Notes: generated from the sequence alone by a model not told the origin. A stretch of DNA of 64,000 bases from Crenothrix sp. D3 (GCA_002134785.1 MBQZ01000011.1:19099-83098), one strand, 5' to 3'; shown: positions 51,970 through 62,853, numbered from the stretch's first letter. Translations and numbers: made by a program.

Positions 51970-52165
51970 AATTTAATGCCTGTAATTATTTATAGTTGAT
52001 TTTTAATGTTGTAAGTTGGGGTGATGTACGAACCCCAATATTTACACAGTGTTGCTTGATTTTGTCAGATTCGTAGCCCACCCTAACCTACAGACTATTT
52101 TTATTCAATAGGTTATGATTAGCCTGCTCCCCATACCAATGGGACTGAACCGTTATGAGGTTATT

Positions 52166-52261
52166 ATGCCAACAAAAATCAAAACAATACTATTGATTAT
52201 CGCCTGTGTGTTTCTATGGCTGGTACTGCAATCTTTTACGGGTGTACCAATGAAGATGTAA
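52166..52261 (+). CDS. Putative 31-aa single-TM microprotein
   Basis: MPTKIKTILLIIACVFLWLVLQSFTGVPMKM with a GAGG 7 bp upstream; not in the ORF track because of size. Confidence 0.3.
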   Translation: MPTKIKTILLIIACVFLWLVLQSFTGVPMKM

Positions 52262-52340
52262 ATAAATTTACATCACACTGGTAGTGCGATATGCCGATGA
52301 CAGACACCACAAACCCTGTATATTTACAGATTTATAGGTA

Positions 52341-52606
52341 TCTCGTTCCCAAACTGTGAAAGTATTCTCGTTATAACCATAGTTTCAGCGAAAACGCCGT
52401 CATTCCAGCATGGATGCTGGAATCCAGTCACGAGGATGTGAATCTGTGTGAAGAATAATATTAATTATAATCATGCAGTTACCATCCTTGGCACTGGATT
52501 CTGGCATCCATGCCAGAATGGCGAGTTTGAAGATTGTTGCATCTAATAACGAATATTTGCTTGAAATTATGAATACTTTCACAGTTTCCAGAGCTTGGGA
52601 ACGAGA
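52341..52606. mobile_element. Non-autonomous inverted-repeat element (about 266 bp)
   Basis: Ends TCTCGTTCCCAA..ACTGTGAAAGTATTC and GAATACTTTCACAGT..TTGGGAACGAGA are inverted; interior has CCAGCATGGATGCTGG and CTGGCATCCATGCCAG palindromes. Confidence 0.75.
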
Positions 52607-52617
52607 AAATGTACCCG

Positions 52618-53436
52618 TTATGTTGGTATTGGGGTAATTTGAATTACTTTATTGCTTGGGTCTGAACAATGAACCGCAAGAATATTAATACCCACTTGAT
52701 AGCACTTGTAATCCCAGTCCTTTAAGTGTTGCATTAAACTTTGCTTGTCTACCTTGATAGTTTCTATCAACATTTGTGGCTTAAATTTTTCAATGGTTTT
52801 TTTCGCGCCTTCTAAAACGTCAAGTTCCATACCTTCGACATCAATCTTGATGAAATCTACACGCGGCAATGCTAATGAGTCTATGCTAATCATTTTTATG
52901 GTTTTCATTTGATCAGGCGAATAATCAATCACTTGCCCAATAAATTCATTTCTCGTACTTTGCTTCAATTCTAATGAACCAAAACTTGAAGGTTGATTAT
53001 AATCGACCGTTGGAATCGCTAGAGTACCTTCATTTGCACCTACCGCCGCGTGTATTACCTGAGCATTGAAGCAGTTGTTAATGGCAATATTACCCGCTAG
53101 TGCATAAAAAATTCTCTCTTGCGCTTCAAAAGCGATGACTTTGCCCCAATTGACCATGTGTCTTGCCCATTCGATGGTATGTACACCAATATTGGCACCA
53201 CAATCAATGCCAAACACGCCATCACCAAAATGTTGTTTGCGTAGATTTAACAAGCTGAGTACCAAATCCATTTCTTCGGGATCAAAATACGAACTATTAA
53301 AAATTTGAAAACCAACGCCATAGCCTCTTTGGTCATCAATCATTTGGTAATCGTTTCGGTTAACAATTAAAGTTCCATGCCCTGAAGCAACTATGACAAA
53401 GGGGGCAGGTCTTCGAATCACGCGTAATTCATTCAT
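52618..53436 (-). CDS. FkbM family methyltransferase
   Basis: FGIDCGANIGVHTIEWAR; VDFIKIDVEGMELDVLEGA. Confidence 0.88.
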   Translation of the reverse strand: MNELRVIRRPAPFVIVASGHGTLIVNRNDYQMIDDQRGYGVGFQIFNSSYFDPEEMDLVLSLLNLRKQHFGDGVFGIDCGANIGVHTIEWARHMVNWGKVIAFEAQERIFYALAGNIAINNCFNAQVIHAAVGANEGTLAIPTVDYNQPSSFGSLELKQSTRNEFIGQVIDYSPDQMKTIKMISIDSLALPRVDFIKIDVEGMELDVLEGAKKTIEKFKPQMLIETIKVDKQSLMQHLKDWDYKCYQVGINILAVHCSDPSNKVIQITPIPT

Positions 53437-53584
53437 TGGTTACTTTTAAACTAAATAATGTGTTGTAGAGCCGTAGGTTGGGTTGCATCTTTTCGCAACC
53501 CAACGCATTACGGGGCAAATGTTGGGTTGGAAAAGCACCAACGCAACCTACGCAGCTACATGACTACAAGGCTTATCGCGTTTA

Positions 53585-54295
53585 TTATATTGAACGCATT
53601 CTGGCTTGAGTCATTGCCACCATGAATGCCACGATGAGAATAATCAAATCTATCGCGCCAATAATCATAATAAAGTACAAAACTTCAGTTGGTTGAACTA
53701 CTGGTAAACTGGGGTCATAAACAAAAGTTGCTGCTGTCATGCCTGTATAGTGCATACCACAAACAGCCAGCCCCATAACTAAGGCACTCACTGTAATCTG
53801 CCATAAATGAGTAACATGAACAGATAACCATAATGCAACGGTAGCTGCCACAACTGCAATACCAATTGAACTGATAATAATGGTCCAGTCCCAAATAATA
53901 TTTGCCTGCACTTGCATTGCAAGCATCCCTGTATAGTGCATGGCAGCAACCCCTAAACCCACAACAAAACCTGCAAGTATTAATTTGACAATACTAAATT
54001 CATTGCCAATAAATTTTAAACCCATATAAACAACGCCAATACCGATAAACAAGGAAAAAACGGTCAGCCAAACATCATAGCCCATGTTCATATTAGGCAT
54101 ACTAAAGGCAATCATACCGATAAAGTGCATAGACCAAATACCGACTCCTCCTAAACATAATGCACCTAAAGGGATTAATCCCCCTGAATTATCAGGATTT
54201 TCCTGAGCGTCACGGGTCATAATTAAAGCCATTAAAGAACCAGCAACTGAGATGATATAAGAAAAAAGAACTAGGGTAATATCGTAATGAGTCAT
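53585..54295 (-). CDS. MHYT-domain integral membrane sensor (stand-alone)
   Basis: SMHFIGMIAF, AMHYTGMLAM, GMHYTGMTAA within multi-TM protein. Confidence 0.93.
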   Translation of the reverse strand: MTHYDITLVLFSYIISVAGSLMALIMTRDAQENPDNSGGLIPLGALCLGGVGIWSMHFIGMIAFSMPNMNMGYDVWLTVFSLFIGIGVVYMGLKFIGNEFSIVKLILAGFVVGLGVAAMHYTGMLAMQVQANIIWDWTIIISSIGIAVVAATVALWLSVHVTHLWQITVSALVMGLAVCGMHYTGMTAATFVYDPSLPVVQPTEVLYFIMIIGAIDLIILIVAFMVAMTQARMRSI

Positions 54296-54474
54296 TTTTC
54301 AATTCTATTGTTATGTTAATAAACTACGCATTGGAGTGAGTTTTACATACGCCAATATCTATATTGTTTTTAGCGGTGTAGGTTGGGTTGCCAAAAAGTG
54401 CAACCCAACCTACAAAAAATCCCTATGCCTAAAGCTATCTCATTCCCACGCGGTGCATGGAACGAGTTAGGAGT

Positions 54475-55089
54475 TTATGCCCAAAGCCAAGGATAGTTTT
54501 GTTTATGCTGTGCTTCGTACTGGTCAATTTTATCAACGTGTTTTAGCGTCAAACCAATATCATCCAAACCGCTCAATAAATTACCTTGACGGAAGGGGTC
54601 GATTTCAAAGGTGAAGCCGTTACCTGCTGGCGTAGTGACTTGGCGATTTTCTAAATCAACAATGAATTTCCCGCCTTCGTTCGAGGCGATTTCTGCCATT
54701 AACGTATCAAGTTGTGCTTGGCTGACGATAATTGCCAGTATGCCGTTTTTAAAACAGTTGTTGTAGAAAATATCGGCGTAGCTGGTGGAGATGATGGTGT
54801 TGAAACCATAATCGGCGATTGCCCACGGCGCGTGTTCGCGTGATGAGCCACAACCGAAGTTATCGCCAGCGACTAGAATTTTCGCACCTTGAAACGCGGG
54901 TTTGTTGAGTTCAAATTCTGGGTTAGGTGTAACGCCGTCATCGTTATAACGCCAGTCGTGGAACAGGTGGACACCAAAGCCAGAGCGTTCTACTTTTTTC
55001 AGAAACTGTTTCGGAATGATTTGATCGGTATCGACGTTGCTACGGTTCATTAACGCGGCAATGCTTTCGTGTTTTGTGTAAGGTTGCAT
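54475..55089 (-). CDS. leuD: 3-isopropylmalate dehydratase small subunit
   Basis: NRSNVDTDQIIPKQFL; GDNFGCGSSREHAPWAI. Confidence 0.96.
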   Translation of the reverse strand: MQPYTKHESIAALMNRSNVDTDQIIPKQFLKKVERSGFGVHLFHDWRYNDDGVTPNPEFELNKPAFQGAKILVAGDNFGCGSSREHAPWAIADYGFNTIISTSYADIFYNNCFKNGILAIIVSQAQLDTLMAEIASNEGGKFIVDLENRQVTTPAGNGFTFEIDPFRQGNLLSGLDDIGLTLKHVDKIDQYEAQHKQNYPWLWA

Positions 55090-55158
55090 GGATTTAAAGC
55101 CTTATAGTTAATTATTGGAGGTCAGGCTTTGCCTGACTTGCAAGCGAAGCTCGCACTC

Positions 55159-56556
55159 CTACAGTTTGCGTATATCAACAAAATGACCAGCGGCGGCGGC
55201 AGCGGCAGCCATTGCGGGTGATACTAAATGGGTTCTGCCGCCTTTGCCTTGACGACCTTCAAAGTTACGGTTTGAAGTAGAGGCACAACGTTGTCCTTTG
55301 CTGAGTTCGTCACCGTTCATGGCTAAACACATGGAACAACCTGGTTCACGCCATTCCCAACCTGCATCAATAAAGATTTTGTCCAAGCCTTCTTTTTCGG
55401 CTTGTTCTTTAACATGATAAGAACCAGGAACAACGATAGCGGTTACGCCGTCAGCCACTTTTGTGCCTTTTGCCACTTCGGCAGCACTGCGAAAATCTTC
55501 GATACGTCCGTTGGTGCATGAACCAATAAAGACATAATCAATTTTAATGTCAGTAATCGGCATATTGGCGGTTAAGCCCATATAGGCTAAGGCAGATTCA
55601 CAAGCTTTGCGTTTGCCTTCGTTGTCGAAACTTTCAGGTGCGGGTACGTTGGCATCTACGCCGATGACTTGTTCAGGTGATGTTCCCCATGACACTTGGG
55701 GCGCAATATCAGCGGCATTCAGAGTAATAACGGTATCAAATTCTGCACCTGTATCACTGGGTAAACTTTTCCAGTAAGCCAGCGCTAACTCCCAGTTGTC
55801 GCCTTTTGGGGCAAATTCTTTGCCGTTCAGGTATTCGTAGGTTTTTTCATCAGGGGCAACTAAGCCCGCTCTCGCACCTGCTTCAATCGCCATGTTGCAC
55901 AGCGTCATGCGTCCTTCCATGCTTAAGGCTTTAATTGCATCGCCTGCATATTCGATAACGTAACCAGTACCGCCCGCTGTGCCGATTTTGCCGATAATGG
56001 CTAAGGCAATGTCTTTCGCGGTGCTGTATTTAGATAATTCACCGTTGACTTGTACCAACATGGTTTTGGATTTTTTTTGTGGCAGGGTTTGGGTCGCCAT
56101 AACGTGTTCAACTTCAGATGTGCCGATACCAAACGCTAATGCACCAAACGCGCCATGTGTTGCGGTATGACTGTCGCCACAAACAACCACCATTCCAGGA
56201 TGCACAAAGCCATGCTCAGGCACAACCACATGAATTACGCCGTTGTTGGGGCTTTTCATGTCGTATAAATTCAAACCATTTTCCAGACAATTTTCTGCCA
56301 TTGTTTCGATTTGTTTTCTGGCAATCAAATCAGCAATCGGTAAGTTGCGGTTTTTAGTCGGTACGCAGTGATCCATCGTCGCTAAAATGCTGTGCGGATT
56401 ACGCACTTTACGACCTGAGATTTTCAAGCCTTCAAACGCTTGTGGGCTGGTGACTTCGTGCATTAAATGACGGTCAACGTAGATGACTGGAGCTTGACCT
56501 TCGACATCGACGACGAGGTGACTGTCCCAAATTTTTTCGTACATGGTTTTTTTCAT
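55159..56556 (-). CDS. leuC: 3-isopropylmalate dehydratase large subunit
   Basis: [58 protein letters not shown]. Confidence 0.97.
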   Translation of the reverse strand: MKKTMYEKIWDSHLVVDVEGQAPVIYVDRHLMHEVTSPQAFEGLKISGRKVRNPHSILATMDHCVPTKNRNLPIADLIARKQIETMAENCLENGLNLYDMKSPNNGVIHVVVPEHGFVHPGMVVVCGDSHTATHGAFGALAFGIGTSEVEHVMATQTLPQKKSKTMLVQVNGELSKYSTAKDIALAIIGKIGTAGGTGYVIEYAGDAIKALSMEGRMTLCNMAIEAGARAGLVAPDEKTYEYLNGKEFAPKGDNWELALAYWKSLPSDTGAEFDTVITLNAADIAPQVSWGTSPEQVIGVDANVPAPESFDNEGKRKACESALAYMGLTANMPITDIKIDYVFIGSCTNGRIEDFRSAAEVAKGTKVADGVTAIVVPGSYHVKEQAEKEGLDKIFIDAGWEWREPGCSMCLAMNGDELSKGQRCASTSNRNFEGRQGKGGRTHLVSPAMAAAAAAAGHFVDIRKL

Positions 56557-56849
56557 GGTGTCTTCCAAGGATTGTGACTCGCTCTGTATGGAGCGGTGGC
56601 GTAATTACGGGATAAGTTAAAAGTCGTTATTATACAACGCTAGGCTGGTTAAATAACGTATAGGCGCAAGTGATAACACGGGTATTTTAATGGTGCATCC
56701 ACAACGGATACCTCTATTTTTGTTTAGTCACTCACCCGAACTAAATGTATATAAACATTTTTAGCCGTTACTTATAAAATAATCATACATGACGGGATAA
56801 AATACGGCAATCTCTCAAGTTTAACTAACAATGCTTCGCACTAAAAGTT

Positions 56850-57674
56850 ATGCTAAGTCATCACGTTAATGTCTCTTCGCTTATTCTGATAATTACTCTT
56901 ATGTCTTGGTTTATTACTAATCTAATTACTGCCTTTTTATTACCACCGCTGAATTTGTTTCTGCTACTGGCTTTAGGTATTGGATTGCTAAACCGCCATC
57001 CGACAGCAGCGCGTTTTTTACTGATTAGCTCACTCAGCCTACTGTGGCTTTGTTCTACACCTTATATATCCGAAGCTGCGATACACTTATTGGAAATACG
57101 CGCAACACCACTGGCTAGCCCCGTACCAGCCGCTGATGCTATCGTTATATTGGGTGGAGGCAGCTATTTTCATGCCCCTGAATATGAAAATAGGGACATT
57201 GCTAGCGCGGGTACACTAATACGCTTACGTTATGGTGCAAAACTGTATCGTGAAACCCATCTACCCATTTTAGTAACAGGTGGCACACCACACGGTAACA
57301 GGGTATCGGAAGGACAGCAAATGCGCGAAATACTAGAACAAGAATTCCATGTCCCCGTCAATTGGACAGAAAATGCGTCTGATAATACGTTTGAGAATGC
57401 TCTCTATACCTTTCAAATTTTACAAAAAGCAGGCATTGGGAAAATCTATCTTATAACCGAAGCATGGCATATTCCACGCGCTGCCGAAGCCTTTCGCCGT
57501 GCTGGATTTGAAGTGATTGAAGCCCCCACCGCCTTTACCACCCGTTATGAAACTGATTTTCTAACTTTTCTACCCAGTGCAGCTGGCTTAGGGAGTAGTG
57601 CGGCTTTTGTTCATGAAGCCATTGGGCTGGGTTGGTATCGTTTCAAATCTTTCCTAGCGGGGTTGAATTTATAA
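56850..57674 (+). CDS. YdcF/SanA/ElyC family (DUF218) protein
   Basis: ADAIVILGGGSYF; LPILVTGGTPHG; ENASDNTFENALYT; HIPRAAEAFRRAGFEVIEAPT. Confidence 0.88.
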   Translation: MLSHHVNVSSLILIITLMSWFITNLITAFLLPPLNLFLLLALGIGLLNRHPTAARFLLISSLSLLWLCSTPYISEAAIHLLEIRATPLASPVPAADAIVILGGGSYFHAPEYENRDIASAGTLIRLRYGAKLYRETHLPILVTGGTPHGNRVSEGQQMREILEQEFHVPVNWTENASDNTFENALYTFQILQKAGIGKIYLITEAWHIPRAAEAFRRAGFEVIEAPTAFTTRYETDFLTFLPSAAGLGSSAAFVHEAIGLGWYRFKSFLAGLNL

Positions 57675-57724
57675 CTTGCTAGATTACACGCTATAGTCAT
57701 TAACCCTTACCCACACCAAAGCCC

Positions 57725-58639
57725 ATGATTAATGTCGAACAGTTAATTTTTGAATACCCTAACCTCAGGGCGTTAGACGAGGTTTCATTTCATATTCCCC
57801 AAGGCAGTATCACCGCGCTAGTTGGCCCGAATGGCGCGGGTAAAACCACACTGTTGCGCTGTATGGCGGCGTTGGAACAACCTGTGAGCGGTGAAATTCG
57901 TATTGATGGTATTGATGTGCTTGAGCATCCGCGTGAATGCCACCGCATTATTGGCTATTTATCGGATTTTTTCGGGTTATACGACCGTTTAACGGTACGC
58001 CAATGCTTGCATTATGTAGCGCGGGCGCAAGGTATAGCCGATGAACACTGTGAAGACGCTATTGCCAGAGTCAGTAACGGTTTATACATTAACGACCGCT
58101 TGGATGTGTTGGCGGGTACATTGTCGCGCGGTTTACGCCAACGGGTTGCGATTGCTCAAGCGATTATTCATTCCCCGCGTGTCGTTTTATTAGACGAACC
58201 CGCGTCTGGTTTAGACCCTGAAGCCCGTCACGAACTGGCTGAATTATTTTTAGAACTACAAAAACAAGGCATGACGCTGTTGGTGTCGTCGCATATTCTC
58301 GCGGAATTAGAAGCCTATAGTACCGATATGTTAGTGCTACGCGAGGGGCGAATTATTGAGCAAGTGGCAATAAAAACTGCCACCCACACGCAAGATTTTA
58401 AATTAACCCTAGCAACACCTGTGGACAATCTCGTCGCGTTACTGCAATCCATAGACACGCTTACCGTATTAAAAACCGAACATAATCAATCGGCGTTGTT
58501 ACAAATACAAGGCAATAGCCAGCAACAACACGAGACATTAAAAAATTTATTAGCGCACAATTTACCAATTTGCGAATTCGCTAAAATCACTAACAATTTA
58601 CAAGATGCGTATTTGGAAACCATGAGGCAACGTCCATGA
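57725..58639 (+). CDS. ABC transporter ATP-binding protein
   Basis: Walker A GPNGAGKTTLLR; LSRGLRQRVAIAQAIIHSPRVVLLDEPASGLDPEAR. Confidence 0.94.
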   Translation: MINVEQLIFEYPNLRALDEVSFHIPQGSITALVGPNGAGKTTLLRCMAALEQPVSGEIRIDGIDVLEHPRECHRIIGYLSDFFGLYDRLTVRQCLHYVARAQGIADEHCEDAIARVSNGLYINDRLDVLAGTLSRGLRQRVAIAQAIIHSPRVVLLDEPASGLDPEARHELAELFLELQKQGMTLLVSSHILAELEAYSTDMLVLREGRIIEQVAIKTATHTQDFKLTLATPVDNLVALLQSIDTLTVLKTEHNQSALLQIQGNSQQQHETLKNLLAHNLPICEFAKITNNLQDAYLETMRQRP

Positions 58640-59931
58640 ATTTAAATCCTGAATTTCAACGCCAGCTGCAATTAGAATTTTCCTCTGCGCGTCTGGTTGG
58701 TGTGCCGCTGATTTTGGGGGTTATCTTTACCCTCACCTATATTCTCGACGACCAGACCAGTCATCAAACTAACATCACTGCACAAACCGCGTTAAGTTTA
58801 TTCCTACTTATGGTGTCATTTTGGGGCGCGAGGCAAGCAGTAGACAGCGTATTAGATGAACAACGTAGTCACACATGGGATACTCAACGCTTATCGGCGT
58901 TAGATCCGTGGACGATGGTGTGCGGTAAATTATTCGGTAGCACGTTGGTCGTGTGGTATGGCTGTGTGATTTGTTTGCTGGTTTATAGCTTTATGGCACA
59001 AAACACTGGCAATTTATTCTGGGTGCTTAGCTACGCAATTACTAGCGGCTTATTGGTGCAGAATCTCAGTTTGTTACTGAGCTTGTGTGCCTTGCGTAAA
59101 GGAAAAATTAACAGTAATTCAGTGATTATCGGCTTAGCAATACTAGGCGCATTGACCATCGGTTCTTTCATTATGCCGTTATCACAAGCCTCAGATTCGT
59201 TACAACATACCCCAGCCACTTGGTATGGCGTAAACACGACGGTTCAGTTTTTAACCTTAATCGGTGTTTGCTTAGCCTTGTTTTGGTGTGTAGTGGGTAA
59301 TTATCGACTCATGGCGCAAGAATTACGCATCCGCACGTTACCGTGGGTATGGCTAGCATTTGCCATCTTTCTGATAGTTTATATTGGCGGTTTTATTGCA
59401 CCTAATCAATTTGGCGAATATTTTTATAGCATCGCCTTCGGTATTTGTTTAACACTCAGTTATCTTATAGTCTTCGCTGAGCATCACGAACCCATGCGCA
59501 TTAAACGTTTATTCACTTACATAGCCCAAGAAAACTGGCTACGCGGTGCGGAAGAATTGCCGTTGTGGTGTGTTACTTTTATCTTGGCTGGTTTACTGGC
59601 AGTACCGCTGTCATTTTCACACCCAGCCGATATTGAAGAATTACACATTTACCCTGTGTCTATTCTGTTACTGTTACTAAGAGACATCGGCATTTTTCTA
59701 TTTTTTAGCTACGGCAAAAACCCACAACGCGCGTTTAGCCTGACACTGTTGTGGCTGGTATTGCTCTATGGGGTGTTACCTGGGATATTTACGGCGGCGG
59801 ATTTAAAAGGCATGGCGGCGTTATTTTTTCCGTTAGTTGCTGATAATATGATTATTTCAATCGTTTGTATGGGCGTACAAATCGCGTTGATTTGGTATTT
59901 TCTGTATCAGCGATGGCAAGAGAGTGTTTAA
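58636..59931 (+). CDS. ABC transporter permease
   Basis: Multi-TM protein overlapping the ATPase stop by 4 bp. Confidence 0.8.
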   Translation: MNLNPEFQRQLQLEFSSARLVGVPLILGVIFTLTYILDDQTSHQTNITAQTALSLFLLMVSFWGARQAVDSVLDEQRSHTWDTQRLSALDPWTMVCGKLFGSTLVVWYGCVICLLVYSFMAQNTGNLFWVLSYAITSGLLVQNLSLLLSLCALRKGKINSNSVIIGLAILGALTIGSFIMPLSQASDSLQHTPATWYGVNTTVQFLTLIGVCLALFWCVVGNYRLMAQELRIRTLPWVWLAFAIFLIVYIGGFIAPNQFGEYFYSIAFGICLTLSYLIVFAEHHEPMRIKRLFTYIAQENWLRGAEELPLWCVTFILAGLLAVPLSFSHPADIEELHIYPVSILLLLLRDIGIFLFFSYGKNPQRAFSLTLLWLVLLYGVLPGIFTAADLKGMAALFFPLVADNMIISIVCMGVQIALIWYFLYQRWQESV

Positions 59932-59966
59932 TCCATAGGGGCAATCCCTTGTGGTTGCCCTGATAT

Positions 59967-60084
59967 AACTAACCGTTAATAAAATGATTACAAAGCCGTT
60001 CGTGGTGAGCTTGTCGAACCACCACAGCCCTTCGAGGAGCTTCGGTGCGAACGGTTTTTTTAATCAATTTAAATGGCGTTAGCT
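59967..60084. mobile_element. MITE-like element, copy 3
   Basis: AACTAACCGTTAATAAAATGAT ... ATCAATTTAAATGGCGTTAGCT, same family as 3020 and 38231. Confidence 0.65.
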
Positions 60085-60126
60085 ATAACACACCATTTTA
60101 TTCAAGGACAAGTACAAGACCTGCCC

Positions 60127-60714
60127 CTAATGGACTTCTAACGCAGATAATTCAGCCAACGTATTAACATTGGTAAATATATCAGGCGCGTCACTAAAAT
60201 CGACTTGAACAGTGTATTGCAGTGCTAACCACGCGTGTACTTTGCGTTCACCACTGGCTAAATAATCCTGTAAGCTGGCTTGTAAGCGGCTATGAATCGC
60301 TAAAAACACAGGATGCAAACGTTCACCATCAAATGCCACTGCCACATCGGCATTCAATTCCGCACGGGTCGTTAATAATTTTTGTAAATGTTCACTGGTC
60401 ATTAATGGCGCGTCACACGGTACAATCAGCAACACGTCGGCATCAGTATTCATCATGGCAGTTAAAATACCCGCTAATGGGCCATCAAAGTTAGCGGTTT
60501 GATCCGCTACCACACGCAAGCCAAATGCTTGATACTGTTCATGGTGGCGATTAGCATTAATAAGCGTCTCATCCACCAATGGCGCGAGGGCAGCAATCGC
60601 ATAACTCACCAACGGACGGTTTTTATAACACACCAGCCCTTTATCTTGATGATTCATACGCCGCGCTAAGCCACCTGCTAAAATCACGCCTGTTATTTTT
60701 GCTGAGGTGTTCAT
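60127..60714 (-). CDS. mobA: Molybdenum cofactor guanylyltransferase
   Basis: GVILAGGLARRMNHQDKGLV; FDGPLAGILTAM; LLIVPCDAPLM. Confidence 0.93.
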   Translation of the reverse strand: MNTSAKITGVILAGGLARRMNHQDKGLVCYKNRPLVSYAIAALAPLVDETLINANRHHEQYQAFGLRVVADQTANFDGPLAGILTAMMNTDADVLLIVPCDAPLMTSEHLQKLLTTRAELNADVAVAFDGERLHPVFLAIHSRLQASLQDYLASGERKVHAWLALQYTVQVDFSDAPDIFTNVNTLAELSALEVH

Positions 60715-60764
60715 AGTACAATAAACCTACTAACCATTATCTATAAGGGATAAGAATTTTACCC

Positions 60765-61193
60765 ATGAAAAATAAATACCTGCTATCCGTGTTAAGTGTT
60801 GCCATAGTAATGACATTAAACGGCAATGCTTACGCCGACAAACATTCCAAAAAATCTAAAAAAACCGCGAAATCAGCACCACCCGCGACCTTAATCAACG
60901 ATTACCCGACCCGCGACCGTGTTGAATATGTCTTAAATTGTATCGCACAAAAAGACGGTAATTTGAGCAAAATGAATTACGTTACCCAATATGCGTGTGG
61001 TTGCAAAATAGACAAAATTGCAGAAAAACTTAGTTTTGCTGATTATGAAGCGGCGAAAACTTTTTCTTATTTAGGCAAAGGACAAACAGGCGATGCGGGC
61101 GGGGTATTTCGTGATCCTTCTCAAGCTAAGGACTTGAAAACCCGCATTAAAGAAGCGGAAGATTATGCACAACACAGTTGTTTTGTGAAATAA
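60765..61193 (+). CDS. Small secreted protein of unknown function
   Basis: Signal peptide MKNKYLLSVLSVAIVMTLNGNAYA; conserved-looking Cys residues. Confidence 0.6.
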   Translation: MKNKYLLSVLSVAIVMTLNGNAYADKHSKKSKKTAKSAPPATLINDYPTRDRVEYVLNCIAQKDGNLSKMNYVTQYACGCKIDKIAEKLSFADYEAAKTFSYLGKGQTGDAGGVFRDPSQAKDLKTRIKEAEDYAQHSCFVK

Positions 61194-61199
61194 ACAGCA

Positions 61200-61275
61200 T
61201 CTGTCCACGAAAGGCACGAAAAACACAAAAATTGCATGGCTTTTTTTCGTGCTTTTCGTGTTTTTCGTGGACAAT
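61200..61275. repeat. Inverted repeat TGTCCACGAAA..TTTCGTGGACA
   Basis: TGTCCACGAAAGGCACGAAAAACAC and GTGCTTTTCGTGTTTTTCGTGGACA; half-copy near 31458. Confidence 0.75.
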
Positions 61276-61277
61276 AT

Positions 61278-62405
61278 TTAAACCAGCAACTCAACCAACA
61301 TCTGCTCGTAAATATCGCTCAAAATCTCCAAGTCAGCCACGCCAATATGTTCATTAATCTTATGAATACTGGCATTTAATGGCCCTAATTCCAGCACTTC
61401 TGCACCTGTCGGGGCAATAAAACGCCCGTCTGATGTACCGCCGCCTGTATCATCAACGGTTTCAAAACCTGTCACGGTTTTAATCGCCTTATGCGCCGCT
61501 TCAATCAACGCGCCTGATTTGGTTAAAAACGGATTGCCTGATAATCGCCATTCGACTTGATAATTCAAACCGTGTTTATCAAAAATCGCGTGAACACGTT
61601 GTTTAATCATGTCTTCGGTTAATTCGGTACAAAAACGCAAATTAAACTGCACTTCGACACTGGCAGGAATGATATTTTCCGCACCAGTTCCAGCATTGAT
61701 ATTAGAGACTTGCAAACTGGTGGGCGGGAAAAACGCATTGCCGTTATCCCAGACTTCTTCAGTGAGGGCTTTTAATGCAGGGGCGAACTTATGAATCGGA
61801 TTGTCGGCAAGTTCTGGATAAGCAACATGACCCTGCACACCTTGCACCGTCAATTTAGCGCATAACGAACCGCGCCGACCGACACGAATCACATCACCGA
61901 TTTTTTTATCGCTGGACGGTTCACCGACTAAACACCAGTCGATTTTTTCTTTGCGTTGTTCCAAAACCTCGACAACTTTCACCACGCCATTCGTGGCTAT
62001 ACCTTCTTCATCGCTGGTCAACATCACAGCGATAGAACCTTGATGGTCTGGGTATTTGGCAATAAAGCGTTCCACAGCAGTAATAAATGCGGCAACACCG
62101 CCTTTCATATCCGCCGCACCACGTCCGTAAAGTTGACCGTCTCTTATGGTGGGTTCAAACGGTGGTGAATCCCATGATTCCAGTTTGCCAGTCGGGACAA
62201 CATCGGTATGCCCTAAGAAAACGAACAAGGGTTTATTCGTGCCGCGTTTTAAATAAATGTTTTGCGTGTCGTTAAAATCCAGCCTTTCATCATGAAAGCC
62301 CAGCGGTGTTAAGCGACTGGCTATCAGGTCTTGGCAACCTGCATCGTTTGGGGTGACTGATTCGCGGCGGATTAGGTCTTTTAATAGGTCTAGGGTTTGG
62401 GTCAT
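61278..62405 (-). CDS. dapE: Succinyl-diaminopimelate desuccinylase
   Basis: FLGHTDVVPTGKLESWDSPPFEP; YGRGAADMKGGVAAF; VDDTGGGTSDGRFI. Confidence 0.96.
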   Translation of the reverse strand: MTQTLDLLKDLIRRESVTPNDAGCQDLIASRLTPLGFHDERLDFNDTQNIYLKRGTNKPLFVFLGHTDVVPTGKLESWDSPPFEPTIRDGQLYGRGAADMKGGVAAFITAVERFIAKYPDHQGSIAVMLTSDEEGIATNGVVKVVEVLEQRKEKIDWCLVGEPSSDKKIGDVIRVGRRGSLCAKLTVQGVQGHVAYPELADNPIHKFAPALKALTEEVWDNGNAFFPPTSLQVSNINAGTGAENIIPASVEVQFNLRFCTELTEDMIKQRVHAIFDKHGLNYQVEWRLSGNPFLTKSGALIEAAHKAIKTVTGFETVDDTGGGTSDGRFIAPTGAEVLELGPLNASIHKINEHIGVADLEILSDIYEQMLVELLV

Positions 62406-62505
62406 GATTACAGTATGAGGGTAGATTGGGTTGCGGTTCTTTCGCAACCCAATAAATTTTAGAGAATGTTGGGTTGCCAAAAAGACGGTAATCCAACCTA
62501 CGCAG

Positions 62506-62853
62506 CTAGTAGTTAGCAATAAACTTATCGATTTCTAGTAGTTCTATTGCAAATTTACGCTCTAATTCGTTACGCATTGCCGCATATGCTAATGCCTTTG
62601 TTGAATATGATGCCTTGCCCCCTGAGCGATAAAACTTAGGCATATAGGGCATATCTCCATGAATAGTCGAATGAGACCATATTTCATAAATCTTACGATT
62701 TGAAATAGTATATAACCAGCCAGTAGCTACTTCGTCCTGACTTGGTATTGGCACATCTGGCTTTATAACGGGTGTCCAGCGTAATGCCATTGTTGTTTCT
62801 GCCAGTAAAATTGCATTATCCAGCATTTCTTGTTCTTTCTTTGACATGACCAT
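62506..62853 (-). CDS. Hypothetical protein
   Basis: Good-length ORF on the same strand, just 3' of the HARE-HTH/REase gene. Confidence 0.45.
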   Translation of the reverse strand: MVMSKKEQEMLDNAILLAETTMALRWTPVIKPDVPIPSQDEVATGWLYTISNRKIYEIWSHSTIHGDMPYMPKFYRSGGKASYSTKALAYAAMRNELERKFAIELLEIDKFIANY

